DNA from: Gemmatimonadota bacterium
GTDB lineage: Bacteria; Gemmatimonadota; Gemmatimonadetes; JACCXV01
DNA: 7,496 bases
Direction: 5' to 3'
Assembly (NCBI GenBank): GCA_013696835.1
Contig: JACCXV010000139.1
Span: 1-7,496, forward strand
Notes under the pieces: model-generated
What the model was told of the DNA's origin: nothing
The model's database searches: none
The model's input: the letters and a program-made list of their open reading frames with translations, nothing else
Part shown: positions 6,302 through 7,496 of the stretch, one piece after another
Numbering within the stretch: position 1 is the first letter of the stretch
How the letters are laid out: the number at the start of each line of letters is the position of its first letter
Translations under genes and position numbers: made by a program

Positions 6302-7496
6302 TTACCGCAGTCCGCGCGGGGTCGCGACGCGCTGGAGCAGGCCCAGGCCCAGGTCCACCGCCAGCGCGAGCGCGGCGGCGGGGAGGGCGCCGGAGAGGAT
6401 CATGCGCGTGTCGGCGAGCGCAAGGCCGGCCACGATCGGATCTCCGAGTCCGCCGGCCCCGATGAAGGCGGCGAGCGTGGCGGTGCCGACTCCGATCACC
6501 GCGGCCGTGCGGATCCCGGCGAGGATCAGGGGGGCCGCGAGCGGCAGCCGCACGTCGCGCAGCAGCTGGAAGGGCGTCATCCCCAGGGCGCGGCCCGCGC
6601 TCACGAGGTCGGGGCTGACCTCGCGCACGGCCGTGTAGGTGTTCCGCAGGATGGGATAGAGCGAGTACAGGAAGAGGGCGACCAGCGCCGGCACCAGCCC
6701 GATGCCGAGGAGCGGGATCGTGAAGGCCAGCAGTGCGATCCCGGGGATCGTCTGGATCAGCCCCACGGCACGGATCACGGTCTCCGCCGAGCGGCCGGCC
6801 CGCTCCAGCGCGAGCCCGAGTGGAACGGCAACCAGTATCGCCGCCGCCAGGGACACGCCCACGAGCAGCAGATGGCGCAGCGCGAGCGCGGCGAGCATCG
6901 CGCGCCGCGTCACTAGATAGTCGACGAAGCCCCCCTGCCCCGCCGGCGCGCCGGGACGTCCGAGAGCCTCGCGGCCGGCGGAGGCGGCACCTCCCTCCGC
7001 CCCCGCCACATCCAGCTCTCGCAGCGCGTCGGCCGCCACCTGCGCCACCGGCTCGCCGCCCACCTCCAGCCTCTCGTTGAGCCGGCGCATGCGCGCTTCG
7101 TCCATGCGCCCGGAGAGCCTCGCCAGTGCGCGGACGGCCCCCGGGACCTCGCGTGCGAGCCGCGGCCCGACGAGCGCCGCCGCCTCGTAGGGCGGAAAGA
7201 ACCGCCGATCGTCGCGCAGCACGGCCAGGTCGTAGCGCGCCAGCAGCCCGTCGGTCGAATAGCCGTCGATCACGTCCACCTCGCCCTCGGCCAGCGCGCG
7301 GTACTTGATGGCCTGCAGCAGCGATCGCACGCCCCGAAAGCGCAGGCCATAGGCACGCGTGAGGCCGGGCAGCCCGTCCTCGCGTCCGAGGAAGTCCGGC
7401 GTGAACCCGGCCCGCAGCCGCGGTGCCGCACGCGAGAGGTCGCTCAGGGTGCGGAGCCCCAGATCGCGCGCGGTCTCGCGTCGGACCGCGATGGCG
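6302..7496 (-). CDS. Osmoprotectant-type ABC transporter, substrate-binding domain fused to permease (5' end cut by window)
   Basis: 397 residues are visible in one open frame running off the window; the GTG at 7330 is internal, not the start. Visible residues 1-165 are the C-terminal part of an OpuBC/OsmX-like binding domain: DFLGREDGLPGL, then LQAIKYRALAEGEVDVIDGY (60-79) with STDG following, FFPPYEAA (99-106) and RLSGRMDEARMRRLN. A linker at about 166-190 is rich in Ala and Gly. The permease (about 192-397) has five hydrophobic segments near 200-231, 240-264, 266-287, 323-349 and 365-388. It contains LIQTIPGIALLAFTIPLLGI (246-265), YPILRNTYTAVREVSPDLVS, the EAA-loop SAGRALGMTPFQLLRDVRLP (299-318) and GTATLAAFIGAGGLGDPIV. 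It should import quaternary ammonium or related solutes such as glycine betaine, choline or ergothioneine, together with an ATPase not in the window. The domain order is SBD then permease. Confidence 0.92.
   Translation of the reverse strand, partial: AIAVRRETARDLGLRTLSDLSRAAPRLRAGFTPDFLGREDGLPGLTRAYGLRFRGVRSLLQAIKYRALAEGEVDVIDGYSTDGLLARYDLAVLRDDRRFFPPYEAAALVGPRLAREVPGAVRALARLSGRMDEARMRRLNERLEVGGEPVAQVAADALRELDVAGAEGGAASAGREALGRPGAPAGQGGFVDYLVTRRAMLAALALRHLLLVGVSLAAAILVAVPLGLALERAGRSAETVIRAVGLIQTIPGIALLAFTIPLLGIGLVPALVALFLYSLYPILRNTYTAVREVSPDLVSAGRALGMTPFQLLRDVRLPLAAPLILAGIRTAAVIGVGTATLAAFIGAGGLGDPIVAGLALADTRMILSGALPAAALALAVDLGLGLLQRVATPRGLR

Overview
The window is very GC-rich and densely coded, with six protein genes, only short gaps between them and no RNA genes, mobile elements or CRISPR. 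UGA acts as a stop. The organism cannot be named from the sequence. The succinate dehydrogenase genes closely resemble the mycobacterial Sdh1 type (Rv0249c-Rv0248c-Rv0247c). The exported lipoproteins and Gly/Ala-rich linkers would also fit a high-GC lineage such as Myxococcota, Acidobacteriota or an uncultured relative. I treat the lineage as unresolved.

Left two thirds, minus strand, read right to left from about 4478 to 1: an Sdh1-like operon. It runs membrane anchor (3657-4478), flavoprotein SdhA (1835-3643), a predicted exported two-module VOC/glyoxalase-like protein (723-1838), then iron-sulfur SdhB (1-726, last codons outside the window). The VOC gene overlaps both neighbours by 4 nt (GTGA with sdhA, ATGA with sdhB). 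It is therefore built into the operon between the two catalytic subunits, which is the most unusual arrangement here. The 141-bp region upstream of the anchor gene carries two copies of CGATTCCG, and a third copy lies just inside the gene.

Middle: a small glycine-rich lipoprotein of unknown function (4620-5252, minus) diverges from an aldo/keto reductase gene (5383-6288, plus) across a 130-bp intergenic region. The lipoprotein gene points the same way as the sdh operon and lies upstream of it.

Right end: convergent with the reductase is the 3' part of an osmoprotectant-type (OpuBC/OpuBB, QAT family) ABC transporter gene (6302-7496, minus, 5' end outside). One continuous frame encodes the C-terminal part of a substrate-binding domain, an Ala/Gly linker and then the permease. 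This SBD-then-permease order is the reverse of the commonly described permease-SBD fusions.

Functionally, the sdh genes should couple succinate oxidation to quinone reduction at the membrane, with electrons passing from FAD in SdhA through the SdhB clusters to the anchor. I see no metabolic link between them and the reductase or transporter.
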